64,000 nt of DNA, from NCBI GenBank assembly GCA_002633005.1, contig NMRA01000170.1, forward strand, positions 565,007 through 629,006, given 5' to 3'. Of the stretch, positions 11,390 through 23,290 are shown one piece after another; position 1 is the stretch's first letter, and every line of letters begins with the position of its first letter. Position numbers and translations under genes: made by a program. This DNA is from Phoronis australis. Taxonomy: Eukaryota; Phoronida; Phoronidae. Under the pieces are notes generated by a model that saw nothing but the letters and a program-made list of their open reading frames with translations, was not told the origin of the DNA and ran no database searches.

Positions 11390-14300
11390 CTTTATTTATA
11401 GAGGATAAAAATACAATAAATGTAAAACATGCTTTAACCAAAGGCTAATATTCAGCATGGTCCTCAATAAAAGTTTTACGGTATTTATATACAACATTTC
11501 TCTAATGCGACAACGTTACTTACGCCCTGAAGGTTTCCGAGTTGTAGATGGAATGGTTGTCGTGACGACCTTGTCGCAGTAGTCGTTACATGCGGGGTTG
11601 GGTTCGCAGGCGAGTGTGTTGGGGTTGAAATAGTTGTTAGGTCGTTTACAACATTCCGTCGTATAGCCATCGTTCGTGCACTGGTAGTAGTGGGAGCAAT
11701 AACGAGGGTCGGGATACGGCTCTCGGTTAGCTAATAAAAATGTTGAATGTTGAAAACTACATAAGGCAAGTATCGAATGTACAGTGCTCGTACACTAATG
11801 TTGTTTTATTCACTTCGCTTAGTATGGAAGGGGAGTAGGCCTATAGAAATGAAGATAAGCTTAGAGTCTAACACTGCGTGATAACTATTCAAGTATCTGC
11901 TGTGAAATAACTACAGTGTTCTTAGTAAAAACAGCCGACTTTGAACGGTAGTTATTTCACATGTGAAACACCGAAAAATAACTCGCCTGTATTTAACCAC
12001 CGGATTTCACAGTAATTGCACGTCGTATCATCACGTATGTATGATAAATTATTTTTTAAAATTGGGATTGAGCTGACTCGGAGTAATCAGAGCAGACAAT
12101 ATGAGCGTTCGTTAAGCGTTATTTTTTATTTAATGTAGTACAATAAAGGCAGCTGTGCTGTTTTGGGCCATTAATTTGTGTCGTGAAGTACTTTCAAATT
12201 CATATGAAAACGGAATACATTTACATGGTTGCTGTAATTGAGTGAAGATTATGTTCAAACAAGAACAAGCGATCTTTTGTGAGTGAGATAAATGGCACAG
12301 TGAACGAAGACTAAGTGTCCATTATTTTTTTTTGAAAGGCATTAGAGGAATCATAAGAGTAATAAATAAAATGGGTTGCAGAGCATGTGGTAATGACGTC
12401 ATCACGACTGGAACGCATTATTTTCGTGAAAGTTGTACACTTTGCAACACGTCATCTCTCGTCACGTTACGACAAGTGTTGAACTATATTGTTGACGTCA
12501 TGACGACAAATTAATGAAATTTGCTAACCTGAAGTTGCATTTTGCCTTGTTAGCTAACAAAAAAACGAAATTCGAATTAGGCCATTTACTCTTATTAAAT
12601 TGGTCTCATAATATTTCTTATTGTGATAGGATTCCATTTCCGTTACCAACTCAGACCACATATAATACGCACATGCGAATTTTTTAAATTTGCAACTTAA
12701 AACTTGGCCTACTCCAATAAATTCCAAAGTGTTTTATCCATTCGCTAATTGTGTCGATGTTTTTGTCGATAACGGATGTATCAAGGTCTGGTCAGATTGT
12801 CCGCGAGCGAGCGATGCTAGCTACGCGAACTTATTGGTGTTCAGTCGGAACAACTGGATTTCTGTTTCAATGTCCACTTTATTTCCTTTCAACATGGACT
12901 GCATGCTCATTAATTTGGTAAGACAAAGGATGTTATTGTGTGACACATCGTGTGTCGATTACAAAGATATTTGTTAAATCAACAGTCCTAGGAGATATTA
13001 GTTGCAAAGTTAACATGACATGCAAGAAACTTTGGAAATGATTTCCATATTTGCGTACAATCTTTCAAACGTTGTTACACCAAGGAGTGTAATACAATAT
13101 AGTACTATAGTACCATAGTAAACTCCTTGGTTACACCTAGAACTGTCGTGTGTCGTTTATTTGGACGGCGTGCTTAGTATAATTTTGACATAACAATAAA
13201 CAATTAGCGACTCGGTTTGTAACATGAAATTGGTCGCCTGTGCACCCAACCACATTTCTTTTTCTTCGTTATTGTTTTGGCGTTCAATATGATCGCCCTC
13301 TCGTGCACGTGAGCAAGCGAGTTGCAACTCTTGCTAGGTGCCGTCTTCTAAGACAGACTGCACACACGTGGCAGTTCTTGTAACAGCCTGTGAAAGACTG
13401 GGTATGCAAATATGAAAATCAGGCAATGTTTCTTATATGTCATGACTAACAAATTTGTTTTCTTATACAAATGTCTTAGTAATCGACACATGATATGTCA
13501 TACAATAAGTTCTTTTGTCTCAGCAAATGAATGAGAATGCCGTCTATGTTTAAAGGAAGTAAACAAAACTATCCAGGTCATAGAGAACGCGAGGCGACGT
13601 CGCATGAGAAATGGAACATGTCCAATTTGAACTTTCGGTCGCGCCACGTCGCTCTCGTTGCACCGGTCGCTCGCGTGTGTGCATTTTAACGGTTATTTTC
13701 TGTGGGGACACAGAGCAAATTTACAGTAATGCAAACGCATAAATGCAAACGTAAAATACAAGGAGATGAGTATAAGAATAAAACTACATTTTAAGGAAAG
13801 AACATAAGACTAAAGACCATAAATTTATATCGGATAACAAAAACGCACGATTGCTATTCCTTGTGGTTAAACGATGTTGTTACCTGGTGTCGTGCCTTTT
13901 GGGCAGTTGGCGCTTCTTAAAGGAACGCAAGTGAGTAAATTTTGATTCCAGTATTGACACGGAGGGCAGCGCGCCCGCAATGCGTCTGCATAGTCTTTTG
14001 TGCCGGAACAAAGATAGAAATGTGAACAGCTGGTGGGATCCTCGTAGTAACCCGGACCGTTACGGACCTTTATACAATATCTACACCATTCTGAAACGTA
14101 TTTCAAGAGGTAAGCATTAGTGAACATGGACACATTTACGTTTTATCTCGTAGTAAATAAGAAACGTAAAGTTCTCAATTGAAGACAAGTTATTTGGTAA
14201 TAAGATCGGACGCCTGATTTGCCGTCTGAAGAAATAGGACGTGTGAGTTAAACACTCGTCAGACGTACGACCTGCCTACTTATCGTCCGACCGTGAGCCA

Positions 14301-15899
14301 GACAGCAGACAACTACTGACCATGATAAGCGCACGTGATTGTTCAGTAAATCAGCATGCTGCACGTAAGGTGGTAAGGCATACGTCACTGTAAACGTTTG
14401 ATTTAAGCGTCTGGCCTGTCTTCAGATCATACGTCATATCTGCCTTTTTATAAAAAAAATCTTATCTGAAGTTGGCACAACTTTTTGAAATTCCCCCTAC
14501 TACAAAGGATTCGTGGTAAATGGTAGTATATGTTTCATGGAACTAATTACGGGAAAACGAATTTCCTTGTGGACAAGAGTACGTTATTTAGGCATTCGAT
14601 CACTTCTATTCATTTTAATGACTCTGATATTTTGCGATCCGATTCCTGTTAGTTCAAAATCTCATAAAACGAATTTTGTCAAAACTTATTTTCTAATGAT
14701 ACCCTTTTAAAGTAGACTACAACTTTAAAAATATAATTCACTCTAGAACTTTTAACTGTTTTAAGTTTCTGATAGAAAATAATGAACTCCACTTTTTATG
14801 AACTTGGAAAACTGTTACACGTACAATCCAGTAGTAGACAGTTTTAACATCGACTAGAAATATTTTAGACTTAGTATTGACCCCTCCCCAGTTTCATCCT
14901 TCCCAGCCACGGCTTTCGTGGTTGATGTAAATTTATGAACATTTCTCCTTTAATTACGGAACACGGTTTATCAAATGCCAGCTCTTTATGTGCATGATAG
15001 ATGGTGCGATAAGACTGAGTTGAAATCATTCCCCACTCTCTTTGTTTCAAGCAAAAACTCAAACATCTTGTCTTACCTTTCGGGGTACAAAGTTGCACGG
15101 CGCAGTCTGGAACGGACCCCACTGAAACAAAGATAGCACTTTAACAGCATTAAGAAAGAAAAAGACATTCATATAGAAGGTGTCGCAAAAAACGTATTCG
15201 CACTTCAAATGACAAAATCTACGGTCTCCAAAAATGAGACGTTTGTTTTATGTTTTATTTGAAATTCCCATACATTCAAGCACGTGACGTCTCACGCATC
15301 TGCTTTCGCAGCAAGGTGTAAACGTACTGCAGGCCCGGGTGCAGAGCTTGATCCACGAGAATTTTCAGGCCTTGTATAGAAAAGTATGGGTACATTTTGG
15401 GACACCCTGTATTGCACAAATGCGGAAAATCAAAAGGTTTTTTTTTTGTGTCAAGTTCGACTTCTTTTTAACTTAGGCCACCAAATGTGGTTGGCAAGTT
15501 AGTTAAGACAATTAAGACACAAAGATAATTCCCTTACTTTGTTCAGTAATCTTGACAAAAAGTTGATGAATCTCCGGAAAGACACAATACTAAAAGGTAT
15601 TAAGATGTTATGTCTTAATCTATGGGCCGTAATAACTACCGACTATATCGCAAAAAAATCTTTGAAACCAAATGATTCCCTGTAACACTCGTCCAACCTT
15701 TTTAAAATGTTTGGACAATTGAAAATCCCATACAGAGCGCGAAATATTATTTATAGCTACATGTAACATTCTTTTTCTAACAACACTTGTTTAGTTACAG
15801 AAAGCATACATTAACAAAAATATTTAGGTGCTTTCGAGCTACGTTGAAATTCCTACCTATTTGAACAATCAGCAACAACACAGCAGCCGTGTTCCTCAT
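3738..15899 (-). CDS. Secreted CBM14 (peritrophin-A) / mucin-linker / laminin-G-like protein, 11 exons
   Basis: Exons in transcription order: 15857-15899, 15077-15121, 13884-14090, 11524-11730, 9777-10055, 8807-9085, 7838-8116, 6873-7079, 6377-6631, 4564-4646 and 3765-3950. All junctions have GT..AG signals and keep frame, giving about 690 codons to 3765. The N-terminus (MRNTAAVLLLIVQI) is a signal peptide. Six chitin-binding type-2 modules follow. The middle modules end in Thr/Pro-rich linkers (TTRKTTTP repeats) likely to be O-glycosylated. The last three exons form a LamG/concanavalin-like jelly roll (GFTISVWFKLD, VLTYDGETMTLYVNG, FSGYMFD). All module exons through the first LamG exon are phase 1-1, which suits exon shuffling. 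The chitin-binding plus LamG combination resembles extracellular matrix and biomineral proteins such as molluscan Pif (family knowledge), but no VWA domain is present. Chitin binding and localisation are inferred. The C-terminus is uncertain: the frame can read through the last donor to a stop at 3738-3740 that overlaps AATAAA. Confidence 0.85.
4564..4646 (-). CDS. CBM14/LamG gene exon 10: LamG-like domain, middle
   Basis: 83 bp, phase 1 in and phase 0 out. It reads DGTVNIWYDNKSVNAAVCGM, then NTKVSIP before GTAAGT. Confidence 0.8.
6377..6631 (-). CDS. CBM14/LamG gene exon 9: LamG-like domain, N-terminal half
   Basis: 255 bp, phase 1-1. It contains KFEAKITDTLEIPRF and the diagnostic LamG strand FSSGFTISVWFKLDPS, then GIVSNGDCTG. 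Donor ACAG|GTCAGA was chosen because it keeps frame with the next exon; the alternative T|GTATCT would create a stop. Confidence 0.85.
6873..7079 (-). CDS. CBM14/LamG gene exon 8: chitin-binding module 6
   Basis: 207 bp, phase 1-1, an older relative of exons 5-7. It reads TCKRYGLTYEQDPNNPSVYY, then YSCAPDTFDLTTCTC, with the same four-cysteine arrangement and a shorter Thr linker. It ends at A|GTAAGA. Confidence 0.85.
7838..8116 (-). CDS. CBM14/LamG gene exon 7: chitin-binding module 5 with Thr-rich linker
   Basis: 279 bp, phase 1-1, third of the amplified exons, 969 bp from exon 6. The linker is slightly reorganised (TTLKTTTPTLTT) and ends TTTTRQPLG before C|GTAAGT. Confidence 0.87.
8807..9085 (-). 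CDS. CBM14/LamG gene exon 6: chitin-binding module 4 with Thr-rich linker
   Basis: 279 bp, phase 1-1, nearly identical to exon 5 (for example HYSGWYY in place of HSSGWYY). It starts 970 bp downstream of exon 5 in transcription order and shares its intron flanks. Confidence 0.88.
9777..10055 (-). CDS. CBM14/LamG gene exon 5: chitin-binding module 3 with Thr-rich linker
   Basis: 279 bp, phase 1-1, first of three near-identical exons. The module starts TCRHSSGWYYERDP and ends NLVTCSCPVKTT, then runs into TTRKTTTPTVTT-type repeats. The central C-x5-C pair of a normal CBM14 is replaced by STYYLL, leaving four cysteines. Confidence 0.88.
10737..11172. mobile_element. MITE family 1, best-preserved copy
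   Basis: An element of about 436 bp with long terminal inverted repeats. The left end reads TTGCATGAAACAGTCCCAAA then AGGGACTC. The right end is the reverse complement, GAGTCCCTATTTGGGACTG then TTTCATGCAA. There is no coding capacity. It lies in an intron of the CBM14/LamG gene. I could not establish the superfamily or a clear target-site duplication. Confidence 0.85.
11340..11389. repeat. (TAA)n microsatellite
   Basis: An uninterrupted ATA/TAA trinucleotide run of about 16 units in the intron upstream of the module-2 exon. Confidence 0.95.
11524..11730 (-). CDS. CBM14/LamG gene exon 4: chitin-binding module 2
   Basis: 207 bp, phase 1-1, the same length as exon 3. It reads YPDPRYCSHYYQCTNDG, then FNPNTLACEPNPACNDYC, a complete peritrophin-A core. 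A short Thr/Ser linker follows, ending at GGGC|GTAAGT. Confidence 0.88.
13073..13136. repeat. Short inverted repeat
   Basis: ACACCAAGGAGT is matched by an inverted ACTCCTTGGTTACAC around an AT-rich loop. Probably a small foldback remnant. Confidence 0.5.
13884..14090 (-). CDS. CBM14/LamG gene exon 3: chitin-binding module 1
   Basis: 207 bp, phase 1-1. It contains the CBM14 pattern with a CSHFYLC core (C-x5-C) and further cysteines in CPPCQYW, LLTC and ANCP. It ends at G|GTAACA. Confidence 0.87.
15077..15121 (-). CDS. CBM14/LamG gene exon 2: short Cys-containing spacer
   Basis: 45 bp, phase 1-1, after TTTCAG and ending at G|GTAAGA. It reads VGSVPDCAVQLCTPKG, probably the region just after signal peptidase cleavage. 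Confidence 0.75.
15857..15899 (-). CDS. CBM14/LamG gene exon 1: signal peptide
   Basis: ATG at 15897-15899 opens 14 codons (MRNTAAVLLLIVQI) and ends at G|GTAGGA in phase 1. The hydrophobic run is a typical signal peptide core. The start codon is the first in frame; the promoter was not identified. Confidence 0.8.
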
Positions 15900-16483
15900 G
15901 TTGAAACGATTCGAGCGCTCGATCAGACTGAGGACCCTTTGAAGTCATCAATATATATATGTGTGAACTAGAAACTTATTTATGACTCTGGGTCAACTTT
16001 TTGAAAAAAAACTTTGGTTAAATGAGACAAGAACTGGTTCAAAAAGTCGATTAATTAGCTGAGATAGTTTAAGTATATATATTCAGGTTAATGTCCTCTT
16101 TATATGATATGAAAATTGTTTATTTATTACGTTTTTTTCAACTCCACTGAGTAACCGCTTTGACTGACCTGTTCGCTTAGCTCAACCTTGCCATGGCCTA
16201 TTTGTTAAATGGTGATTTCAAACAATTTATATATTATATAAAATGAATCTGTGTCGTTTTTACAATCTAAAACTTTATTTTACGTTAGTCGCTGCATATT
16301 AGACCCACTCACTTCGTCGTTTGTGCAGTCGCACCATTTGTTCTTAGTGACGTCAGTTTACGCAGTTTCCACGAACTTTGTTATAATATGCTATTCATTG
16401 GCTCATTTATTTTAGCTTTTGTTATGACTATTTACAAGTACCATTTTGTGAAATTTGCAACTGAAGCCGGGTTTCCAATAGTA

Positions 16484-16635
16484 CCGCCTCTCGTTCAGTA
16501 ACGCTAGGACCTAGCTAAAAAGCAAGACTTCGAGAGATTACGTGAGATATTGCCGTATATTTTAATTGAGAACACGTGACTGTACCTAGATTTTATCTAG
16601 GTCCTAGGGTAGGTCCTAGCATTACTGAACGCAGG
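16484..16635. mobile_element. MITE family 2, copy a
   Basis: About 150 bp with inverted ends CGTTCAGTAACGCTAGGACC and GGTCCTAG..ACTGAACG, plus an internal second AGGTCCTAG. It lies directly next to copy b, as if in tandem. Confidence 0.82.
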
Positions 16636-16791
16636 CCTGCCTCCCGTTGAGTAACGCTAGGACCTCGCTAAAAAGCAAGACTTCGGGAGATTACGTGAGA
16701 TATTTCTGTGTATTTTAAATAAGAACACGTGACCTTGACTAGATTTTAGTTAGGTCCTAGCGTAGGTCCTAGCGTCTACTGAACGCACGCC
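16634..16791. mobile_element. MITE family 2, copy b
   Basis: Closely similar to copy a and to 29212-29372. It shares the internal AAGCAAGACTTCG and GAACACGTGAC blocks and the inverted ends GTAACGCTAGGACC / GGTCCTAGCGT. Confidence 0.85.
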
Positions 16792-17223
16792 TGGTCTCGA
16801 GTTGGGGCGCCCAGCGTGAAGTTCCGTGTAGACCAAGTTTCTTGCGAGCACTCAGATCGCGCAAGACCACACGAGTGAAAGGTAACTGTTGTGAGTACGC
16901 TCGAGACTTTAGTAGCGCAACTTAGTAAAATTGTGGCCGTTGGAACGGAGGTTGTATGGAAAGTTGAATTCTGAGAAAGAATTCATGAAGTTATGGGATA
17001 GAATTCATGAATTATGGGATATAATTCATCGTTTCCGTTCAATAAGCGAAGACTTCTCGAGGTAAGAACATGTTAATATCTCGAGTTCTTCGGAAAGCAG
17101 CCCTGGTCTCAAACACTCATGGAAGCCGTGTGTGGGAGTCCTGCATTTTGTAACCTTAGATAAAAAATGTTTGCCAAAAATGATTTTTCGTAAGTTCATC
17201 CACGTCAATAAACAACGGATGTG

Positions 17224-17463
17224 GGACCCGTTCAAACAAAACTGACTTAGCTAAGACAAATCTTAAATTTTAAAATAAAAGTTAAATTTGTCTCAAAACC
17301 AATTCAAAAAAGAGAACAAAAGTTTGACTGAAGTCTCTGACATTAATTTTGTCTTAATTTTGAATAACTTACCGAATGTGGAAGTTTCAAAGTTTCGAAG
17401 TTAAGGCAAATCTTAAACTTAAGTCAAAAAATGAACTTAAGTCAGTTTCTTGGAACAGGCCCC
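17224..17463. mobile_element. MITE family 3, copy a
   Basis: About 240 bp with inverted ends ACCCGTTCAAACAAAACTGA and TCAGTTTCTTGGAACAGGCC. The interior is rich in TTAAGAC/GTCTTAA motifs. The other copy, at 37215-37413, is in the opposite orientation. Confidence 0.75.
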
Positions 17464-20400
17464 TGAACTGTACGCCAGTCTCCAATTTTACACGCCGAAT
17501 TACTAAAAACGCCCTGCCGGCTCCTTTGTTATTTTGTAAGCCAGTTGTTACATCAGTTTTCAAGTGAAATTTTCTGAACTGCTTTGAATAATCAAAATCA
17601 CTTTTTAAATGAAATCTGATAAAATGCAAGTCAAGGGTCTTTAGTTTAGTTTCAAGTTTTACCCCTGAACTCAGCTTTGATCTTTTAGTATAGTAATAAA
17701 AATAATTTGCATTTCACAAAAATGGATTAAAGCGACCGTTTTGATCAATTTTGCGGAAATAGATATAATAGGTTAGGATCTTAACCCATTGTGCCCTGTT
17801 TGGCCCATTACGTCCAAGCTTTTCTTGCTAGGTCCGTGTTCGCTCTTTAAATCGAATTTCTCCCGATACTTTAGTTATGATCTATGAAATCAATTAATCT
17901 TTATGTCACAAAGGTGGGTTAAAAAGACCATTAATTTCATTTCGATGAATTATGTTGAAGTGAGCGTATTAGTTTCAGGGTCCTAACTAAAAAAAGTTTT
18001 CCTAACTCTAAATAAACGAAAGCGATGACAGTTGGCAATGCAGAATGTAAAAAACCACGATCACGACATGCAGTACGACAACTGCAGTGGGAACCGTGAA
18101 GCGGTTGTAATTTCAAATTGATGTGGTGATGGGATATTTTTAGGTGTTATGTTTTAAAAATTCCCAGTATCAGAAGCTCCTTTTTTCTAAGCGACATCTG
18201 ACTTGACTTGGGATCCTCGTTTTCCCCAGTCTCGTTCAATGCTAGTAGAAAAGGGTCGGATACTTTTTTCTTTAAACAGTGAGTTGAGAAAAGACCAGGG
18301 TCCATTATAGTATGCTACCACGAGTTTGCAATAATGCGCCAGGTTGCTTTTTGAAACTTGATTTTGTTATCTTTGAAATGACGACACGGTGATGAGAACT
18401 GTGAATACCGGTTGATTACCATGTAGTAAGTAGTTAACGTTTTGTTCATTTAAAGGAGAATGCCACCCGACTTAATTAGTTTTTGTTACTGTCATAATCG
18501 GTCCATATCCACATCCCCTCGTATACAGTCGATCTCACCTCGCCGAAAGGTGTCGCTTTAACCGGTGAGGAAGGTGAGTACACCACGCAGCGACGTCAGT
18601 GGTTCTTCAGATGAGTGTCTGCCGACCGCTATGGTGTTACTGCTTGTGCAGATCATGAAGGAAGCTGTGAGGAAAGCGGGAATATCGTTTTTTTTCAATT
18701 CCTCGAGAACCCAAAATGCTTCGGAAGTGGTTCCCGGCAGGAAAAAAACGAAAAGTACGCCGTTATGGGGTCGTGAAATATCTCAGTGTCTGTGGTCGCA
18801 ATTGTTCTGTTTCAAAATGAATTATTCTCACCCTAACCATTGTTTATAACTGAAACAAAGTGTCGAATTCTGTCTCAGTAGGAGGCATTAGGGTTGTTCG
18901 TGAGTGCAAATGTTTTGAGAAATCAACAATGAATAAATCATACTGCGTTATCGGCTTCAGATGCAAAAAAAACTTAATTAACCACCATGTGAGCGCATGC
19001 TAATTCAGAGTTTGCTGATAGAAAGCTGTTGTGAAACTATAACTCGATTTGATATGATATGGTCTGATGTTAAGGGAACCTTTATTTAGGTGTATGTACA
19101 TTAATCAAATCATTGTTATTGTTCACCTTTTCCCTGTACGGTTCTGTAGAAGGGGAATCTAGCTTTGGGGCCTTCGCCAAATAAGTAAATTTACAATTTC
19201 GCGACGAATTCACCAAAAAAGTGTCATCATTAATTTGGTTTGCTATTTTAGTATTTTCGTTTTCAACTTTCGCAGCCGACTAACCCGACTGGTTCATATG
19301 TTCGTTTTTTTGTCTCCAGTCCCGCTGCGACGGCCCTCCGGGGTTCCGAGTCACTGGGTTATAATGATCGTTTTGTGTTTAAAACTGAAAAAAAATCGCA
19401 ACTAAAATTAAAACACATGGCTACGCTCTCCTGTCTGTATTTTACGGAAGAACAATTCTAATTTATCTCCGAACAGACTCCAAACTTTCAGTGACCGACC
19501 TCGGTAAGTTGTTCTACCGTATTTTGTAGGCTACGGTACGTTCAAATTTTCTATAATAAAGCAACTCACTTGTTTAAAAACTCAATGTATTTGTAAGAGT
19601 TTTACATCAATTTTTGATGATTTTTTGGTGTAAAACGACGAATTTAAGCGATAAGCTTACACCAGCAAGCGCGAACTGCTGAGCAGACTGTGTTAGAATC
19701 TGTGACATCACTGGTTAATTTCAGCATCTCCGTCTGCCGTCTGGTGTCAGGTAAATAAACTGGACTTGTTTTTATCGAGTGGTGGCATTTTCCTTTAATG
19801 TCACAGACGGATTTCAGTATGATGCAGATGCTCGAGGTTACTATCATTTCAAAAGAGAGCGACAGCTGTTTTTTTAGTAAACGTAGATTGCTGTTGCTGA
19901 ACTGCATAATACACCTCAGTTGTACCAGCTAAGCAGACAGTAGAGTTTTCACGACTTATGAAACTTGGCGAAACTATATTTTGCATGACGATTAGAAAAC
20001 GCAGAAACGCTGGTCAGGTTGTTAGTATGTCATAAACTAATTAAACGTCATTTACTAGCCTAGAATAGCCAACTTGTGCCCAAAACGGTCATTTTAAAGA
20101 AAGCAAAAAGGAAAATGTAATGAAAAACATTTCGGAGAACGCTTTCGAAACTTCTTGTTCACGGAAAAACGCACACGAACGCTCTCTGGAGATGATCACC
20201 GGTACTAACATATTTTTGACATAAACTCAAGTTTCTTTACGGAAACTAAAAGTCAATTTACCGGATAAAGCTGGTCTCAACTTGTTCCTCACTCAAAGTG
20301 GTTAAGACCATGATCAAGGTTTGAAACGACCCGCCGTGACAAGTCAAGTCGTCTAGCATTGTCTTAAGCAATGACAAACTGACAATTAACTACAGGACAA

Positions 20401-20733
20401 GTTTCTGAACTATCAGCAGTTATGAAATAAAACAACTCGTAAGCCGAAAATTGAATGTATCCATTAGAATTTCGCATCCATGTTGTGTGTTACCGGCACC
20501 ACTACAAAGTTCCGCTACCCTGGTACCCAACAATAAAACTAAAGCAACAGGATACGATAGAAACTGTTTGTTAGCCATCTTATAACAGCGGTCTTCGCAA
20601 CACAAGTCATGCTTATCATAATTTTTGTCAATATTTGAAGTAAGTCAAACTGAGCACTTGCTGATCAGGACACGGTTCCTCTGAATAAAAGCAGCCTAAA
20701 ACGCACAAGTACACGCGCACGAGCTCACGCGCG

Positions 20734-20778
<45 letters not shown>

Positions 20779-21865
20779 CAGAGTGAGAGAAGATGTTCAC
20801 ACCGCACAGGTGAGAAAATCTTCAGTTCTGAACGCGCAATAAACATTAGCAAGCAATAAATACAATATACTCTGGCTCTACGGTTCATTTGACAGCTCAG
20901 AACGGTGAACAAAGAGAACATGGCGAGTGCAGTTGTGGAAATAAGTGTAAGCTTATTAATTTATTAATATTACAGTTCGTAAGCAAAGTTGAGGTATTTG
21001 GTAGTGTTTGTTTTTGCCTGTTATTTATCAATCTCGCGGACGCAGTTTTAAAGCTACGCATCTGTTTCATGAAAGGTAACTAACTTTTCGACACAGATTG
21101 AATTTATCGTAGACTCTTTAAAGTTTTCAATATTTTGTATCTGTATTTTGGCCCTTGTCATCTACAAATCTGCAAAAATGTCGAGGTCACCAAATTGTCT
21201 GAGACTGTCGAAAGCCAAAGGTACCCCTGGGAAAAATACAAAGTCTATATGTGTTATTGAAAAGCCACCTCAAATAGAATTAATAATTGAAATCCTTTTG
21301 AAAGCAGGTTAATTTCGTTGTAAGCTGTCAGATTTCTGTTTTAGTGACTTGAACTTCATAGTATTTCCCGGTTTACAGATTTTACATGTCGGCGAAATTA
21401 ATCGTTTTTCGGATTTTGAGTACCTAAGATTTCAGCTTTTTGGCTTCTACATAAAATATTTCGCTGTTACGTTTTTCTTTTGTGTCTTTATTGATGCCCA
21501 TCCTGTTTCCTAAGAACTGAAAAAAGAAATAATGGTGTGACCGATGTAACCGACTTTTTTCAGCTATTTTAGCTCAAAATGAGTCTCATAAGAACACGTA
21601 ATGTGATCTCAAAAGCGCGCCAATTTCAAGATCGCAATTTCCCCGCTGTATTTGATGGTTATTATGTTATGTTGCGATGATTATAAAATAAGTTACGTTC
21701 ATGTGAATACAATCGAAGACAGGAAGTTTCTTTTTTTAAAAGTTCGAAATTGCGGTTTGAATTGCCACACTTTGGTTTGCCTATTGCAGCAAAAAGTCAT
21801 TTTGAAAGTTGATGTCACGTATTATACCACAATATTAGCCTCGAATTGGCAGACACAACCGTGTA
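17464..21865. other. Intergenic region without a recognised gene
   Basis: I see only short ORFs that match nothing I recognise and that lack splice-linked partners. A CA microsatellite lies near 20740. A minus-strand ATG at 20576-20578 opens a signal-peptide-like stretch (MANKQFLSYPVALVLLLG), but no downstream exon could be joined to it. Confidence 0.45.
20735..20778. repeat. (CA)n microsatellite
   Basis: About 21 consecutive CA units, preceded by an interrupted CACGCGC stretch. Confidence 0.95.
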
Positions 21866-22510
21866 ATAACCCATAAAGTTATCTCACTAGTGAGATAACA
21901 TTTTGGTGGGAAACCGAGGCCGGATTCGAACCCGGGCGTCAGGAGTTTCAAGTCGCCGACTTTACCACTACACCACTCGAACGTGAAAATAGAATACTTA
22001 AATGACCACGGGCAACAATCGCATGTTCAGCAAATGGCCTTGCACCGACATTTATACGCTATAAAAAATAAGACGCATAATTTCCATAAAAACGATATTT
22101 TAATTCAGTGAAATTTTTCTCTCGTGTTCTCTCACTTGTAAATTACCGATCTCCAATTTGAATGCGGGTATCGTGTAGTCGGGATCCTTTGACTTGAGCA
22201 TTATAGTCAGTTACTAGTTGTAACCTACTTTAGCAGACGATATTTTCCCAGTCGAAGCTTGGCGTGATAAAATGTGTAGTAAGCTATAATAGTTGCTAAA
22301 CCTTAGTTTATACATTCATTTCATTTCTATTTTGTTTAAATTCCAATTGGTTTTGAGTATAAGCATTATTTGACAAAAATAGCTCGGCTTTTCTTAAAAG
22401 GTCACGACTTCTCTCGGGCTATAATTCTCCAAAATCCACTCGGGCTCTAGATAACGGGGGATAACGACTTCGCCATGTAATAATCTATATTTATTAAACG
22501 TCAAATCAAC
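21866..22510 (-). mobile_element. TIR/tRNA-like element, copy 1 (rearranged)
   Basis: On the minus strand there is a tRNA-like promoter with box A TGGTGTAGTGG (21965-21975) and a perfect box B GGTTCGAATCC (21922-21932), 32 bp apart. The rest aligns with 31090-31916. Near 22410 the body jumps directly into the terminal motif TCCAAAATCCACTCGGGCTC, so the original 3' part is deleted and fused to a neighbouring 5' end. The T-stem is imperfect, so this is not a functional tRNA gene. Confidence 0.8.
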
Positions 22511-23234
22511 GTTCAATTTAAATGAGCTGTTATTTGAAATAAGACATCATAATCAAATGTGTTATAAGATAACCAATCTCGTAAAACAACGACTGCTTTA
22601 GGGTTTTTTTTTGGCAAAATGTGTCGCACTCCCTTTTGTCGAAAAAAATTGTCTTTCCCCCCGCACAACTATTTCCAAGAAATATTTAACCTGGTTTCAG
22701 GAATGAGGAAAATCTCTGCTAATGTATTCTTAATAGTTCGTTAATGAGATGAGAGCACTTCTATAAATCATTATTGGTCTAAGGTATACTTCATGACCTA
22801 CTGGAACAGCTAGACAAGCACACATAGCGCAAAGGAGCGTTCCGCATGTCAATCAAGCAAATAATTCCAGCGAATCATGTCAGGGGTACATGACCCAACG
22901 AGAGACAAAGTCCGCTATCCGATTATTCCTGCAAACATTGGTTGCGAATGAAAGCGTGTTACGTTACACTTGGGGCTCTTGCAATGCAAGTCAATGATTT
23001 ACAAAGTGCAATAGCGAAAAAGTGCTCGTCACAGATGAACTATCACGTGACAGACTTCACGATAAGGTGGTACGAACTGTCAATTATCGAGTATCTATTG
23101 ATAAACAAACACAATGTGAAACGGGAAACTTACATTCAAATGACGTTTCATAAATTAATGGATTATTTTTTCATTTTCTTTAATAGTGTTTGATGTGAAT
23201 TAACAATTGAACGCAGAACCATGGCTGTGGATGA

Positions 23235-23290
23235 TTTACGGAAATGTCAATCAATCAAGACACTTTACGGAAATGTCAATCAATCAAGAT
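23235..23290. repeat. Short tandem duplication (29-bp unit, two copies)
   Basis: TTTACGGAAATGTCAATCAA followed by TCAAGA occurs twice in direct succession. Confidence 0.85.

Noticed and set aside
20395-20605. Minus-strand signal-peptide-like start (MANKQFLSYPVALVLLLG) as a gene
   Set aside because: The hydrophobic start is attractive, but no domain and no joinable downstream exon were found, so a single open stretch is not enough.
21900-21990. Functional tRNA-Ser-like gene
   Set aside because: A and B boxes are good, but the T-stem and acceptor stem do not pair properly, and the segment belongs to a repeated element.
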